A DNA stretch of 64,000 bases from JACMLD01 sp963705285. GTDB lineage: Bacteria > Bacteroidota > Bacteroidia > Chitinophagales > Chitinophagaceae. The stretch spans positions 372,001 through 436,000 of the forward strand of contig OY970066.1 of NCBI GenBank assembly GCA_963705285.1, in the 5' to 3' direction. This document shows, piece after piece, positions 17,866-26,854 of this stretch (the first letter of the stretch is position 1; every line of letters begins with the position of its first letter). The notes beneath the pieces were generated by a model, which worked only from the letters and a program-made list of their open reading frames with translations, was not told where the DNA came from and did not search any database. The translations under genes were made by a program, and so were the position numbers.

Positions 17866-20427
17866 TTAATATTTTATGATAACCACACGAAAAGTTGCGG
17901 CAGCTGGGTCTGATGCAAAAAGTCCGTTGTTATTATTATATCTTACTGTTATCGTGTTGGCCGAAGACACGTACGCTGTAAAAACGTTGTTCGCACCCGT
18001 CACAGCGCTGGGCACCCCCAGGTCAACTACATCGCCGTCTGCAGCACCGGTAACCGTCATTGTTAAAGTGCTTGCACCCCCTGCACCCGTATTCGGAAAA
18101 TTGAGGGTAGCTGTAGCCGTTAGCGTTTTTGCCAGCGTATAACGCACACCACCGGTGGTAGCAAAATAATTGGTACCATCGTATTCTACCGCTCCGTTTT
18201 CTACTGCAGATAAATTAGTACCGGCTGTAAATTTTAATGGTGCACCGGTGGCCGCGGCTGTACCTGCTTTAAGATGCAATACGGCTGTAGGGCTGGTAAC
18301 GCCAATACCCATATCGCCATTGCCGTCTATACGCACTCTCTCGTTGGCCGATTGTGATGTGCCCCCTGTCATAAATACCAGTGATTTGGCGGCGGTGCCG
18401 GTTCCAATCAACAGGTTATTGCCGGTTGAATACAGGTATCCGTCATTAGCTCCTCCCATAATACCTTGTGAGTTAGTGCTGCTGTTGATGCCCATATCAA
18501 TAAAATTCACGCTTTCGGTACCATTGTCAGCAGTGGCCACTATATCTGCAGATGCGCTGGTACCGGCACTCTTGTTCTGTATGTTTAATTGAAAATAATT
18601 ATTGATGGTGCCCCTGGCCACTATAGCATTGTAAGATGATGTAACACCGGCATCTACCAGCAATTGTTCCTGGTAAGCACCAGTTGTAAATGCAGGCGCT
18701 GTGCCAATGCCCACATTGCCCAGGCTATCCAGCACCATGCCCTGTACGTTATTGGTGCGGAATTTAAGGCTGGTGTTATCTGTTGTTCCAATAAAATTAG
18801 TACCGGAACCAGTGCCGTTGTTGCCTGTAACAGACCATGCCGTATTAACCAGCGAAGCAAATGACAGCTTTCTTACAATGCCTGCTCCAATGGTTAACAT
18901 ACTATCTGCCAGCGAGCCTGTTTGCACACCACTTAATGTAAGCGGATTGGTACCCAGTACATGCAGCGCCGATGCAGGAGCGGTAGTGCCGATACCTACC
19001 CGTCCGTTGCCGTCGATACGCATCCGTTCATTAGAAGATTGCGTGGTACCGCCTGTCATAAACACCACAGATTTGGCGGCGGTAGCGGTACCCATCAGCA
19101 AGTTATTACCGGTGGTATACAAGTAAGCATCATTGGCCGAACCCATAATATTTTGTGTATTGGCGCTGCTGTTGATACCCATATCAATGAAATTGGTGCT
19201 TTCATTGCCGTTGTCTGCTGTGGCTACAATATCTGCGGAAGCGCTAGCACCTGCTGACTGATTTTGTATATTGAGTTGTAAATAATTATTGATCGATCCT
19301 CTTGCCACAATGGCGTTATACGAGTTGGTAGTGCCCGCATCAACCAATAATTTTTCCTGGTAGGTACCGGTGGTAAACGCCGGCGCTGTGCCAATACCGG
19401 CATTGCCTAAACTGTCCAGTATCATGCGTTGAATATTATTGGTGCGAAATTTTAGACTGGTATTGTCTGTAGTACCCAGGTAATGTGTACCTGAAGTGGT
19501 ACCGATGTTTCCGGTAAGCGACCATAATGAGGCGCCTGTTACAGCAGAAAAAGGTAATTTTCTTACCACGCCTGAAGCAATGGTGAGCAGGCTGTCTGAA
19601 GCAAGGCCGGTTTGTACGCCATTTAATGTTAGCGGATTGGTGCCCGCCACGTGCAATTTTGCAGCAGGCGCTGTAACACCAATACCAAAGTTTCCATTTC
19701 TGTCAACTACACTAATGGTGGCGGCATTCGATCTCCACTCTGTAAGATTAGCGGTTTGGCTGGCAGAGTTCGCCTGCACGGCTAGTGGAACACTTGCATC
19801 GCGTTGCGCCAGTATCAGTACATTCGTATTGGCCACACCGTTAGCAAAGGAAGGAATAGTAGCCGATTGCCGATCACCAGAAAAAACGATGCCCCAATAG
19901 GCGCCCATTTGTAAATTTCTTCCGCCGCCGCCCTGCCAGAAAATATCTCCACCATCACCGGCAATACGAAAATCGCCGCTGCTTGCGGTATTGGAGAACA
20001 ACAATTGAGACATAGCGCCGGTGCGCCTTATTTCCATGGTGTCTTTCACGCTTAACGGAACAGTGGGGTTGGTAATACCAATGCCTACATTGCCGGTGCT
20101 GTAATAGATATTATTGCCAGCGTTGATCCATTGTGTACCGGCGCCAGACGACAGTATCGTCCATACAGATGATGTATAGAAATAAAATCCTTTGATACCA
20201 TCTGTCTGGTACACCAGCAATCCTTCGGCCGGGCTGCTGATAGCAATTCTTTGTGCAGCCGTCATGCGGGGGGCAAGAAATCCTTTGGAGGTTGATTTAA
20301 CATCCAGCACAGATGATGCCTGGCCGGTGGTGTAAGCATTGTCATCGGTAACCACCACTGTTTGCGCACTAATTTGTATAACAGCAGCCAGTAACGCCAA
20401 CAATACAATGCCGTATTTCGTCTTCAT
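17866..20427 (-). CDS. Tail-fibre-like secreted surface protein with internal duplication
   Basis: 853 residues with signal peptide (MKTKYGIVLLALLAAVIQISAQ). The head (S-S-V-L-D-V-K-S-T-S-K-G-F-L-A-P-R-M-T) and repeated G-N-V-G-I-G-T-T-A-P blocks are typical of Bacteroidota proteins resembling phage tail fibres. A module of about 230 residues occurs twice (centres near nt 19410 and 18724, ~690 nt apart), sharing D-N-T-S-L-K-F-R-T-N-N and A-F-T-T-G-x-Y-Q-E-x-L-L-V-D-A-G. No C-terminal peptidase S74 motif and no T9SS domain are seen, so its export route is unclear; the neighbouring usher-like protein is one option. Probably a trimeric fibre or adhesin. Confidence 0.7.
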   Translation of the reverse strand: MKTKYGIVLLALLAAVIQISAQTVVVTDDNAYTTGQASSVLDVKSTSKGFLAPRMTAAQRIAISSPAEGLLVYQTDGIKGFYFYTSSVWTILSSGAGTQWINAGNNIYYSTGNVGIGITNPTVPLSVKDTMEIRRTGAMSQLLFSNTASSGDFRIAGDGGDIFWQGGGGRNLQMGAYWGIVFSGDRQSATIPSFANGVANTNVLILAQRDASVPLAVQANSASQTANLTEWRSNAATISVVDRNGNFGIGVTAPAAKLHVAGTNPLTLNGVQTGLASDSLLTIASGVVRKLPFSAVTGASLWSLTGNIGTTSGTHYLGTTDNTSLKFRTNNIQRMILDSLGNAGIGTAPAFTTGTYQEKLLVDAGTTNSYNAIVARGSINNYLQLNIQNQSAGASASADIVATADNGNESTNFIDMGINSSANTQNIMGSANDAYLYTTGNNLLMGTATAAKSVVFMTGGTTQSSNERMRIDGNGRVGIGTTAPASALHVLGTNPLTLSGVQTGSLADSMLTIGAGIVRKLSFASLVNTAWSVTGNNGTGSGTNFIGTTDNTSLKFRTNNVQGMVLDSLGNVGIGTAPAFTTGAYQEQLLVDAGVTSSYNAIVARGTINNYFQLNIQNKSAGTSASADIVATADNGTESVNFIDMGINSSTNSQGIMGGANDGYLYSTGNNLLIGTGTAAKSLVFMTGGTSQSANERVRIDGNGDMGIGVTSPTAVLHLKAGTAAATGAPLKFTAGTNLSAVENGAVEYDGTNYFATTGGVRYTLAKTLTATATLNFPNTGAGGASTLTMTVTGAADGDVVDLGVPSAVTGANNVFTAYVSSANTITVRYNNNNGLFASDPAAATFRVVIIKY

Positions 20428-20446
20428 AGAATATTTTTTTCACAGA

Positions 20447-21304
20447 TCAGTGTAATAGTAATTCCGTCTCTGCAATTTTTGCTGCACCCGCTTCAAACGG
20501 TGCAGAATAGGTGATGCGTAATTTGCCGCTGTGGTAATCAATACCGTGATCTTTGTCGAGTATAAATTTGATACGCCGGGCGGGATTGGGTGCGTACACG
20601 GCAATGCCTTTGATGGCGCCTGCCGGAATGGTTTTACCCTGCATAGAAATATAGTCTACAGACAAATCTCCATATACAGACATATTGCCTTTGCGGGCAA
20701 ACGTCATATTTAATACTGGCAGGGTATCTTCTGCCATCACCAATGATTTATCGGTAAGGTCTATTTGCGTACTGTCATTGCCCACCCGTATGATTACCGG
20801 AATGGAAATACCAAACACGGGTATCAGGCGAATGCTGATAGAAGAATCAGCAACAGGCATTGTTTCACCCAGTGGGAGCTGGTTTGGGATAGCCCTGAAA
20901 TATATATGCGAACGGTATTCGCCGGCAGTGAGTTCATTTGATCGGTTGAGTTGTATTTTAACAACCTGCGATTCGCCCGGGCCAAGGGTAACGCTTCTCG
21001 GAAAAAACCGGATGTACTTGTCTGCAAAGTTTTCGCCGGGTGCAGGCTCGGTGATTTCCTGAAAGCTGCCATCTTCTTTCATTCTTACATGCATGAGCGA
21101 GATAGCGTAACGTGCAGTATCCTTGCCGGTGTTGGCAAGATTAAGCTCTTCATATCTTTTTGCGCCTTCAAAAACAACCCTTCTTGGCATCAGTAATAAA
21201 TTACCCTGTGCGCAAAGGCCTGAAGGTAGTATACACTGAATAGCCAACAGAAAAGAAACAATACAGGTACAATAAGTTAACCTGTTTAATATGGTGGATT
21301 TCAT
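20447..21304 (-). CDS. PapD-like periplasmic fimbrial chaperone
   Basis: 285 residues from the ATG at 21304 (MKSTILNRL), chosen because it starts a good signal peptide; an in-frame ATG at 21328 is possible. The mature protein begins L-L-L-M-P-R-R-V-V-F-E-G and continues with E-L-N-L-A-N-T-G-K-D-T-A-R-Y, F-F-P-R-S-V-T-L-G-P-G-E-S-Q-V-V-K and A-G-E-Y-R-S-H-I-Y-F-R: the first immunoglobulin domain of chaperones from archaic or alternative chaperone-usher systems. It would donate a strand to DUF4402 subunits and hand them to the usher-like protein. It lies between the first DUF4402 gene (84 nt upstream) and the tail-fibre-like gene (19 nt downstream). Confidence 0.8.
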   Translation of the reverse strand: MKSTILNRLTYCTCIVSFLLAIQCILPSGLCAQGNLLLMPRRVVFEGAKRYEELNLANTGKDTARYAISLMHVRMKEDGSFQEITEPAPGENFADKYIRFFPRSVTLGPGESQVVKIQLNRSNELTAGEYRSHIYFRAIPNQLPLGETMPVADSSISIRLIPVFGISIPVIIRVGNDSTQIDLTDKSLVMAEDTLPVLNMTFARKGNMSVYGDLSVDYISMQGKTIPAGAIKGIAVYAPNPARRIKFILDKDHGIDYHSGKLRITYSAPFEAGAAKIAETELLLH

Positions 21305-21388
21305 AAACAAAATTGGATGGTTAGTCATGCATTGGATAGAAAAGAAAACGTTGCACTATTACAACGCTTTCTTTAAATGGGCGGCCAA

Positions 21389-21901
21389 TTAATTATAATT
21401 TACCGTTACGTTGAATGGCGTACCAGAAACGTATACACCTGCAGCTTGTGCAGCAGATACATTCAGAGTAGCACCTACATTCAGGGTTTGCGTACCAGCT
21501 GTCAGCGCGCCGGTAGCAGAAGGCGTACTGGTGAAGGTGTTTACAACCATGGTGTTTGAACCGCTGCTGATGGTAAGGTCGGCAGAGGGCAGCGTAATGG
21601 CATAGGTATAGGTACCTTGTCCATCAACGGTAAAAGATGCAGCAGTAACTGTTCCGTTTACAGCAGGCAGCGTTACACCACCTGTGATAGAACGTGCACC
21701 AGCTGGTGTAAGTACCACTGTACCACCTGTGCTGGCCTGTACAGCCACGTTACCGAAGTTCATGTCAACGTCTTTTGTAATGCTGATAGGCGTTACAATT
21801 GTTGCTGTTGCGGTAGCCGTTGCAGTTGACTGACCGAACGAGCTTGACGCAGACACTAACATGATAAGTGCAGCAAGCATCAATTTTGTTCCTTTTTTCA
21901 T
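21389..21901 (-). CDS. DUF4402 family pilin-like secreted protein (major subunit candidate)
   Basis: 170 residues: signal peptide (MKKGTKLMLAALIMLVSASS to S-F-G-Q), a threonine/alanine repeat (T-A-T-A-T-A-T-A-T), then D-V-D-M-N-F-G-N-V-A-V, G-G-T-V-V-L-T-P-A-G-A-R-S and the closing A-A-G-V-Y-V-S-G-T-P-F-N-V-T-V-N-Y-N, all characteristic of DUF4402. It is the first gene of the operon and low in complexity, as expected of an abundant structural subunit. An A-rich leader directly precedes the ATG, as at other well-expressed Bacteroidota genes. Confidence 0.85.
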   Translation of the reverse strand: MKKGTKLMLAALIMLVSASSSFGQSTATATATATIVTPISITKDVDMNFGNVAVQASTGGTVVLTPAGARSITGGVTLPAVNGTVTAASFTVDGQGTYTYAITLPSADLTISSGSNTMVVNTFTSTPSATGALTAGTQTLNVGATLNVSAAQAAGVYVSGTPFNVTVNYN

Positions 21902-22152
21902 TTGTTTGGATTTTAATTTTTAAATGTTAACAATGTAATGAGCGCGGTTTATTGCCATTGTACTAATAGTAAAAAACTATTTGTTTAGTCTTATCAGGTG
22001 GTTTTAACCACAACGGCAAACGGATATCAATAAACCTTTATTGCAGTTTTTTTAACTGATACGTTCATTTAAGTATTAAACCTTAGAAGGCTGAAATCAG
22101 ACGCTTACCGAAGGCCTTTATCGCTACTACAACTAGGTGATGTGTTTTATAA
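21902..22152. promoter_or_regulatory. Probable promoter region of the DUF4402/usher operon
   Basis: 251 bp between the first pilin-like gene and the start of the tandem repeat. It is AT-rich and must carry the operon promoter (minus strand). I could not find a convincing TTG/TAnnTTTG pair. Confidence 0.35.
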
Positions 22153-22980
22153 GTTGGTTGACTGTAATCAAGGAGAATGGCGAGTGGGGAGTAGCGAGTG
22201 GGCGATTACTCAGACATCGTTATTTAAAATAAGGTCATGCATTTTTACAAGTTGGTTGATTGTAATCAAGGGCAAGTGGTGAGTAGCGAGTGGGCGATCA
22301 CTTAGACATTGTTCTTCAAAACAAGTTAATTCGTTTTTATAAGCTGGTTGATTGTAATCAAGGGCAAGTGGGGAGTAACGAGTGGCGAGTGGGCGATCAC
22401 TTAGACATTGGTATTCAAAAGAAGGTCATGCGTTTTTGTAAGTTGGTTGATTGTAATCAAGGGCAAGTGGTGAGTAGCGAGTGGCGAGTGGGCGATCACT
22501 TAGACATTGTTATTCAAAACAAGTTAATTCGTTTTTATAAGTTGGTTGATTGTAATCAATGGTCAATGGGGAGTGGAGAGTAGCGAGTGGGCGATTACTC
22601 AGACATCGTTATTTAAAATAAGGTCATGCATTTTTACAAGTTGGTTGATTGTAATCAAGGGCAAGTGGTGAGTAGCGAGTGGCGAGTGGGCGATCACTTA
22701 GACATTGTTATTCAAAACAAGTTAATTCGTTTTTACAAGTTGGTTGGTTTAATCAATGGTCAATGGGGAGTGGAGAGTAGCGAGTGGGCGATCACTCAGA
22801 CATCGTTATTCAAAACAAGTTAATTCGTTTTTATAAGTTGGTTGGTTGTATTCAAGGGGCTATTGTTGAGTGAGTAGTAGCGAGGGGGCAATTAGTGAGA
22901 CCTGATAGCTGGGCAACAGCCCACTAGCCACTTGCCACTACCCACTAGCCACTCGCCACTCCCTACTCCCTACTCACCCC
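22153..22980. repeat. ~99-bp tandem repeat, eight units, with an inverted coda
   Basis: The word GTTGGTTG (GCTGGTTG in unit 3) recurs at 22153, 22251, 22343, 22442, 22541, 22640, 22739 and 22837, a period of 98-99 bp with one unit of 92. Each unit has the inverted pair TTGATT-GT-AATCAA (degraded in the last ones), a GAGTGG/GAGTAG word run, GGCGATCACT and a spacer of two alternating types (AAGGTCATGC or CAAGTTAATTCG). From 22921 to 22980 the same GAGTGG words appear as the reverse complement (CCACTAGCCACTTGCC...). As 99 is a multiple of three, open frames run through it, but they show no protein features. Confidence 0.9.
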
Positions 22981-23038
22981 TTGCTACTCCTGCCAGGAAA
23001 ACATTTCTCTTATCAATTTTTTCCCTACTTTTATTTCG

Positions 23039-23587
23039 TTGAAAAAGACCATTGCCATACTGCTGCTTGCTGTTTACCTGTTTAACCTGGGCGGATACTC
23101 ATTTGTATTCGGCTATTTTATACAGCAATCAGATGACACCCTGGTGCAGCAGCTGGATCAAAATAATTACAACGAGGCGCAACTGTCTACCATCAGCATT
23201 CCCCTTCATGTGCCTTACATACAAAACTCCGGCGGATTTGAACGCGTCAATGGCTCAGTAGAATATAAAGGCATACAATACAACTATGTTCAACGAATGG
23301 TAAAGAACGATACGCTGTTTATACAGGTGATGGCCAACCGGCAAAAAACCCATCTGGTAAAAGAAAAATCTGCTTTTGCAGGCGCGGTAAACGATTTTGC
23401 GCCTGGCAAGAAAAATAACACACCGGTTGCCAAAAAATGGAATTGTACAACAGAATATAACAACTGCATCGCCCAATACAACCTTTCAATACCAGTCATC
23501 CCCCAAACCCCAAAATATTACGGTGTAACACGTTCTCTTCAATTTGTCGATATTGCTACACCCGGCCATCCTCCCCGGCAGGCCTGA
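23039..23587 (+). CDS. Secreted hypothetical protein
   Basis: 182 residues from a TTG start (MKKTIAILLLAVYLFNLGGY), a convincing signal peptide or N-terminal anchor; no ATG is available upstream in frame. Residues 60-110 resemble the extracytoplasmic region of small Bacteroidota proteins (I-P-L-H-V-P-Y-I, G-S-V-E-Y-K-G-I-Q-Y-N-Y-V-Q-R). Two cysteines near residue 140 (N-C-T-T-E-Y-N-N-C) may form a disulfide. I do not recognise a family. It lies alone between the tandem repeat and the AhpD cluster. Confidence 0.65.
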   Translation: MKKTIAILLLAVYLFNLGGYSFVFGYFIQQSDDTLVQQLDQNNYNEAQLSTISIPLHVPYIQNSGGFERVNGSVEYKGIQYNYVQRMVKNDTLFIQVMANRQKTHLVKEKSAFAGAVNDFAPGKKNNTPVAKKWNCTTEYNNCIAQYNLSIPVIPQTPKYYGVTRSLQFVDIATPGHPPRQA

Positions 23588-23742
23588 GCGCACGTCCATT
23601 AGCCCGCTACACTGCGGCACACCCGCTACTATTCATAGCTAACCAACTGTTTTGGCAGGCAACTGTTGCTTTACACAGTTTTGTTTCAATACACAACTGT
23701 AGGCACGCTGCTGGCTAATTACTGCTTAATCCAATTTTTTAT

Positions 23743-24309
23743 ATGCCGCATATTCCGCTGGAAGCGCATTTGCCGGGTATTACAGGCCTGCTGGAATACC
23801 GCAAAGACAGCGCAGCACCTATTCGCGAACTAACACAAATTTTGTTGCGCGGACCTTCTTCTTTAACAGAAGGGGAAAGAGAACTCATCGCCACCCTTGT
23901 TTCTCACCGCAACCAATGCAGTTTTTGCGCAACCGCCCATACGGCGGCAGCCGACATACTGCTAGAAGAATCTGACACCGCACAAAAAGTAAAAGAAGAT
24001 TTTCAAACAGCACCGGTGAGCAACAAAATGAAAGCGTTGCTGGCCATTGCCGCGCAGGTGCAGCAAAGTGGCAAGGCTGTAACGGAGACCACTATACGAA
24101 ATGCAAAAGAGGCTGGTGCTACGGATATTGAAATTCATGATACCGTTTTAATTGCCGCACTTTTTTGCCTGTACAACCGGTACGTAGACGGACTGGCCAC
24201 AGTTACACCTGCCGATCCTGCTTTTTACAAAGGCCTGGGTGAGCGGCTAAAAAACCATGGCTATAACAGGCTGCTCCAGGGGTATGACCATTTAAAAAAG
24301 ACATCATGA
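23743..24309 (+). CDS. AhpD-like carboxymuconolactone decarboxylase family protein, paralogue 1
   Basis: 188 residues, all-helical AhpD/CMD fold. The catalytic motif E47...C59-S-F-C62-x3-H66 is intact (Glu, two redox cysteines and His form the proton relay of alkylhydroperoxidase D). A conserved later block reads A-T-D-I-E-I-H-D-T-V-L-I-A and N-R-Y-V-D-G-L. Predicted cytoplasmic thiol-dependent peroxidase or related enzyme. Its stop overlaps the MFS start by 4 nt (ATGA), so the pair is coupled. It is the first of four tandem paralogues. Confidence 0.85.
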   Translation: MPHIPLEAHLPGITGLLEYRKDSAAPIRELTQILLRGPSSLTEGERELIATLVSHRNQCSFCATAHTAAADILLEESDTAQKVKEDFQTAPVSNKMKALLAIAAQVQQSGKAVTETTIRNAKEAGATDIEIHDTVLIAALFCLYNRYVDGLATVTPADPAFYKGLGERLKNHGYNRLLQGYDHLKKTS

Positions 24310-25571
24310 ACATGCAAGAAAAAACAACATCTTATCACTGGATTTTATTTGTCATCTGCTTTTTTGCCACCGCCTTGTCAGGTGTTTCTTCTACACTGAT
24401 GTCTGTATACCTGCCTGTGGCGGTAACAGATTTGCTGGGTAATAAAAACGATGCTGAGCTCAACAACATCAGTGCGTACATCAATTCAATTTTTATATTG
24501 GGCGGCGCTGCCGGCGGCTTTCTTGCAGGCATTTTTTGTGACAAGGCCGGCAGAAAAAAAGCGCTTGTTTTTTCTGTTGGCACACTGGGTTTATTTACCC
24601 TGCTTACCGGGTACATGCCCAATTGGTATACGGTGGTTATTTGCCGTTTTTTCACCGGCTTTGGCCTGGGCGCTGTGCTGGTAGCCACCACTACCATTAT
24701 GATGGAAGAATGGCCGCAAAAAACAAGGGCTATTTTCATGGGATTCTTATCTATCTCCATGCCCGTTGGTATTTTTTCGGCAGGCGTTATAGACTTCTTC
24801 GTTTCATCATGGCGGCAGGCGTTTGCGGTTGGCATCTTTCCGGTTATGATTGCATTACTGGCAATATGGCTGGTAAAAGAATCAGTTACCTGGCAGGCAA
24901 CCCGCCATACACCCGGCACGCACCCATCGAAACAACCCAGTATTTTTTCTTCCGACCACCGCGCCAATGTTATAACAGGCTCTATTATTTTCGGAACGAT
25001 GCTCATAGGTTTATGGGCTATTTTCTCGTGGTTACCCACCTGGGTACAAAGCCTGGTTACTACCGGCGACGCACAAAAACCAAGAGGCATTGCCATGATG
25101 ATGATGGGTATTGGTGGACTGGCCGGTGGCTTTTTCTCAGGCTGGCTCATCAATACATTGGGCTTGCGCAAATCTATGCTGTTGTGTTTTTCAGTAGCGG
25201 CAGCCATGTCTTTTGTGCTGTTTAAAATAAACACTGTGTTTTCACCTATTATCTATGCAGAGATACTGGTGCTCGCACTTTTTTTTGGGGCGAGCCAGGG
25301 TGTGCTTTCCGTATACATTCCTTATTTGTTTCCGGTTACTATCAGGGGCACCGCCACGGGCTTTTGTTTCAATATCGGCCGGCTGTTTACCGCATCAGCA
25401 GTTTTATTTGTAGGCGTACTGGTTACAGAACTGGGCGGCTACAGCAATTCACTATTCATCTTTTCGCTGGTATTTGTAATTGGATGGGTGGTTACTTTTT
25501 TCGCGAAAGACAAACTGGTGGAAGAAGAAGAGGAAGTAAGCGCGTTAACGGTGGATGAGCTGATTGGGTGA
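24306..25571 (+). CDS. MFS transporter
   Basis: 421 residues with twelve predicted transmembrane helices. The loop 2-3 motif A (G-I-F-C-D-K-A-G-R-K-K-A) and the helix-4 R-F-F-T-G-F-G-L-G-A motif are present, as in sugar-acid and aromatic-acid symporters of the major facilitator superfamily. The C-terminus is very acidic (E-E-E-E-E). Translationally coupled to the first AhpD-like gene, so it probably moves the substrate or product of that enzyme; direction and substrate are unknown. Confidence 0.88.
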   Translation: MNMQEKTTSYHWILFVICFFATALSGVSSTLMSVYLPVAVTDLLGNKNDAELNNISAYINSIFILGGAAGGFLAGIFCDKAGRKKALVFSVGTLGLFTLLTGYMPNWYTVVICRFFTGFGLGAVLVATTTIMMEEWPQKTRAIFMGFLSISMPVGIFSAGVIDFFVSSWRQAFAVGIFPVMIALLAIWLVKESVTWQATRHTPGTHPSKQPSIFSSDHRANVITGSIIFGTMLIGLWAIFSWLPTWVQSLVTTGDAQKPRGIAMMMMGIGGLAGGFFSGWLINTLGLRKSMLLCFSVAAAMSFVLFKINTVFSPIIYAEILVLALFFGASQGVLSVYIPYLFPVTIRGTATGFCFNIGRLFTASAVLFVGVLVTELGGYSNSLFIFSLVFVIGWVVTFFAKDKLVEEEEEVSALTVDELIG

Positions 25572-25723
25572 TCAGTTGGGTAGTTGATTAGTTGACTGGT
25601 TGATTGGTGTACGAACTAAAATTACATCCGAAATCGGGTGATAGCAATCAGACATCAGCAACCTAAACCCCGAAATCATACGCCGAAAGGAAATCGCAAA
25701 ATCAAAAAATCAGCAATCAAAAC
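25572..25723. repeat. Intergenic word repeat (GTTGATTGG family)
   Basis: Starting just after the MFS stop, a run GATCAGTTGGG-TAGTTGATTAG-TTGACTGG-TTGATTGG covers 25570-25610. The same words are found at 11768-11849 and 54363-54514. Here no matching reverse-complement arm is seen; the rest (25621-25723) is AT-rich with AATCAGCAATC-type words. Confidence 0.6.
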
Positions 25724-26266
25724 ATGGCATACATCGAAGTAGAAGAAGGTATACCGGGGATACGCAGCCTGGTAATGTTCAGGCCAGAAACCGGCAAGCC
25801 TTTATATGAACTGGCGCAGGTATTACTGCGCGGCGAATCGCCTTTACCGGCTGCAGACCGTGAATTAATTGCGGCATATGTTTCTTACCGCAACAACTGT
25901 GTTTTTTGCTATAGCAGCCATGCAGCCGCAGCCAGGTGTTTGTATGAAGATAACAAACAGCAGGTAGATGATGTGCTGCATAATATGCAACGGTCTGGTA
26001 TAACCGAAAAATTAAAAGCGCTGCTGCATATAGCCGGCAAGGTGCAGGTGTCGGGCAACGAAGTATCAGCAGCAGACATTGCCGTAGCCACTCAACTCGG
26101 CGCCACCGACCGCGAAATTCATGATACCGTATTGATAGCGGCTACTTTTTGCATGTTTAACAGGTATGTAGATGGATTGGGCAGTTTTACGCCAACTGAC
26201 CCTGCAGTGTATGCAGTCATGGGCGAAAGAATGAAAAACGGATACACATTACCCAACACCAAATAA
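25724..26266 (+). CDS. AhpD-like carboxymuconolactone decarboxylase family protein, paralogue 2
   Basis: 180 residues, same architecture as its neighbours. The N-terminal P-G-I-R-S-L-V-M-F-R-P-E-T signature shared by the group is followed by E47, C59-V-F-C62 and H66, then T-D-R-E-I-H-D-T-V-L-I-A and N-R-Y-V-D-G-L. Follows the MFS gene after 152 bp of repeat-containing sequence and precedes paralogue 3 by 6 nt. Divergence from the other copies is high enough to suggest different substrates or partners rather than a recent amplification. Confidence 0.85.
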   Translation: MAYIEVEEGIPGIRSLVMFRPETGKPLYELAQVLLRGESPLPAADRELIAAYVSYRNNCVFCYSSHAAAARCLYEDNKQQVDDVLHNMQRSGITEKLKALLHIAGKVQVSGNEVSAADIAVATQLGATDREIHDTVLIAATFCMFNRYVDGLGSFTPTDPAVYAVMGERMKNGYTLPNTK

Positions 26267-26272
26267 AAAGCA

Positions 26273-26824
26273 ATGGCCTACATTGATTTACAAAACGATC
26301 TCCCGGGCATACGCGGCCCCATGGCTTTCAGACCAGAAACCGCCCAACCGCTCAATGAGCTGGCAGAAATTTTACTGCACCAGCCGCATGATACGCTTTC
26401 AATGGGCGATCGCGAAATGATCGGCGCCTATGTATCGTCGCTCAACGATTGCTTCTTTTGCCAGCATGTGCATGGTGCCATGGCCCGTCATTATTTTGAA
26501 TGCGACAGCTCGGTGATAGATGCGATCAAACAAGATTACCAGTCGGCACCTATACCCGACAAACTAAAATCGCTGCTGGCTATTGCAGGCAGCGTTCAAA
26601 AAGGTGGCCGGTATGTAACCGCCGAACAAATTGAGCACGCAAAAAGCCTTGGCGCAACAGACCGCGATATACATGATACCGTACTGATTGCGGCTGCCTT
26701 TTGCATGTTTAACCGCTATGTAGACGGACTGAACACCTGGGCGCCACAAAACCCCCAGGTATATGCAGACCGCGCCGCCATGCGTGCTGCAGACGGTTAT
26801 GCCAACCTCGATGCACATAAATGA
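26273..26824 (+). CDS. AhpD-like carboxymuconolactone decarboxylase family protein, paralogue 3
   Basis: 183 residues. C60-F-F-C63-x3-H67 is intact and the proton-relay glutamate (E48 in D-R-E-M-I) is kept. The I-H-D-T-V-L-I-A-A-A-F-C-M-F-N-R-Y block is nearly identical to that of paralogue 4, so these two are the closest pair. It lies 6 nt after paralogue 2 and 30 nt before paralogue 4. Confidence 0.85.
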   Translation: MAYIDLQNDLPGIRGPMAFRPETAQPLNELAEILLHQPHDTLSMGDREMIGAYVSSLNDCFFCQHVHGAMARHYFECDSSVIDAIKQDYQSAPIPDKLKSLLAIAGSVQKGGRYVTAEQIEHAKSLGATDRDIHDTVLIAAAFCMFNRYVDGLNTWAPQNPQVYADRAAMRAADGYANLDAHK

Positions 26825-26854
26825 TCAAACTTCATAACAATTAAGACAGCCTGT

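Noticed and set aside
22290..22823. Open frames with 33-residue repeats inside the ~99-bp tandem array
   Set aside because: The unit length is a multiple of three, so frames stay open by chance. There is no start context, signal or fold, and the units differ by indels that break the frame.
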